This document shows, piece after piece, positions 63,755 through 64,000 of a stretch of 64,000 nucleotides of DNA; within the stretch, counting starts at the first letter, position 1; every line of letters begins with the position of its first letter. The notes beneath the pieces are model-generated. The model saw nothing but the letters and a program-made list of their open reading frames with translations, made no database searches and was not told the origin of the DNA. This stretch comes from FEN-1219 sp963817615 (lineage in GTDB: Bacteria; Pseudomonadota; Gammaproteobacteria; Steroidobacterales; Rariloculaceae): assembly GCA_963817615.1 (NCBI GenBank), contig CAWFPH010000003.1, positions 744,001 through 808,000 on the forward strand, written 5' to 3'. A program made the position numbers and the translations under genes.

Positions 63755-64000
63755 ATGAACCGACGCCGATTCTTGTTGACCACCTCGTTGTGCTTCGCGG
63801 CGCGACCGTTCGACGCTGCGGCGCAGAGCAGGCGAGCCCCGGACATCGGGCCGCGAGAGTTCCTCGCGATCTCACGCGTGCTGACCGGAACGGCGGAGCT
63901 CGACGAAGCGCTCGGACGGCGGGCCCTCGAAGTCGTGCGAGACGATCGGAGGCGCGCCCGGCAGCTGCCCGAGCTCTGGACGGCGGCCCGCTTCGGCTCG
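63755..64000 (+). CDS. Sorbitol/gluconate-dehydrogenase-type small subunit (3' end outside window)
   Basis: First 82 residues of a protein that runs off the window. It begins NRRRFLLTTSLCFAARPF, a Tat-like signal, followed by FLAISRVLTGTAELDEALG and RRARQLPELWTAARFG. This matches the small subunit family (pfam12318 type) of membrane-bound FAD sorbitol or sugar dehydrogenases, which carries the large flavoprotein across the membrane. The flavin subunit gene would be expected just beyond the window. Assignment rests on the N-terminal third only. Confidence 0.7.
   Translation, partial: MNRRRFLLTTSLCFAARPFDAAAQSRRAPDIGPREFLAISRVLTGTAELDEALGRRALEVVRDDRRRARQLPELWTAARFGS

Overview
The window is a high-GC stretch (roughly two thirds G+C, judged by eye) of a bacterial chromosome. 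Gene content and order point to a gammaproteobacterium: gyrA-serC-serA-pheA-aroA-cmk-rpsA-ihfB-lapA-lapB on one strand, and an mtaD-ubiG-gph/mupP-rmuC-yciK string divergent from gyrA. This is the arrangement around gyrA in Pseudomonas with some changes: no hisC or tyrA, plus serA and rmuC. The many TonB receptors, secreted hydrolases and DUF6152/DUF885/DUF5916 proteins resemble soil and freshwater lineages such as Steroidobacterales or Nevskiales. That placement is inference. No rRNA, tRNA, CRISPR, prophage or intact transposon was seen.

Layout. 1-4.8 kb: the end of a sigma-54-type response regulator, its histidine kinase, and a DUF5916 outer-membrane protein. 4.9-7.1 kb: a beta-propeller protein and a DMT exporter. 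7.1-12.1 kb (minus strand): marR, a large periplasmic protein of unknown function, a DUF6152 protein and a TonB receptor, with a clear promoter and a 17-bp palindromic operator candidate. 12.2-16.1 kb: an SGNH hydrolase, a tannase/feruloyl-esterase-type enzyme and a LigF-like glutathione transferase. 16.2-22.2 kb: an RRM protein, a small exported protein and the yciK-rmuC-gph-ubiG-mtaD operon. 22.5-34.7 kb: the housekeeping block from gyrA to comEA. 34.7-43.2 kb: galU, a CoA transferase divergent from a LigK/RraA-type aldolase, an amidase, a LuxR-HTH/VOC fusion, a TIGR03118 protein, and a cytochrome b561/molybdopterin oxidoreductase pair. 43.2-49 kb: an HlyD-double ABC-permease-permease efflux operon and a DUF2127 protein. 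49.5-64 kb: a large TonB receptor, a decayed Gfo/Idh/MocA remnant, a DUF885 hydrolase, an ECF41-type sigma factor with its own promoter motif, a SnoaL-like protein, an isolated RnfC-CBS pair, two divergent paralogues of the periplasmic protein from the marR region, a VWA protein and the start of a sorbitol-dehydrogenase-type small subunit.

How the parts may work together. Between 7 and 16 kb, outer-membrane uptake, an uncharacterised periplasmic protein, a MarR switch, two ester-cleaving secreted enzymes and a beta-etherase-like GST suggest use of plant-derived phenolic esters or lignin-like aromatics. The LigK-type aldolase at 37 kb would fit downstream in such a route. This is a hypothesis from gene content. 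The most novel element is the three-member family at 9843-11582, 59001-60416 and 60749-61930, whose members share four cysteines at matching positions.

Sequence quality. Two genes are broken by single extra bases: rpsA twice (near 31059 and 32202) and the VWA gene once (near 62837). Removing one base at each site restores full-length proteins. rpsA is essential in the species studied, so assembly or read errors are the simplest explanation.
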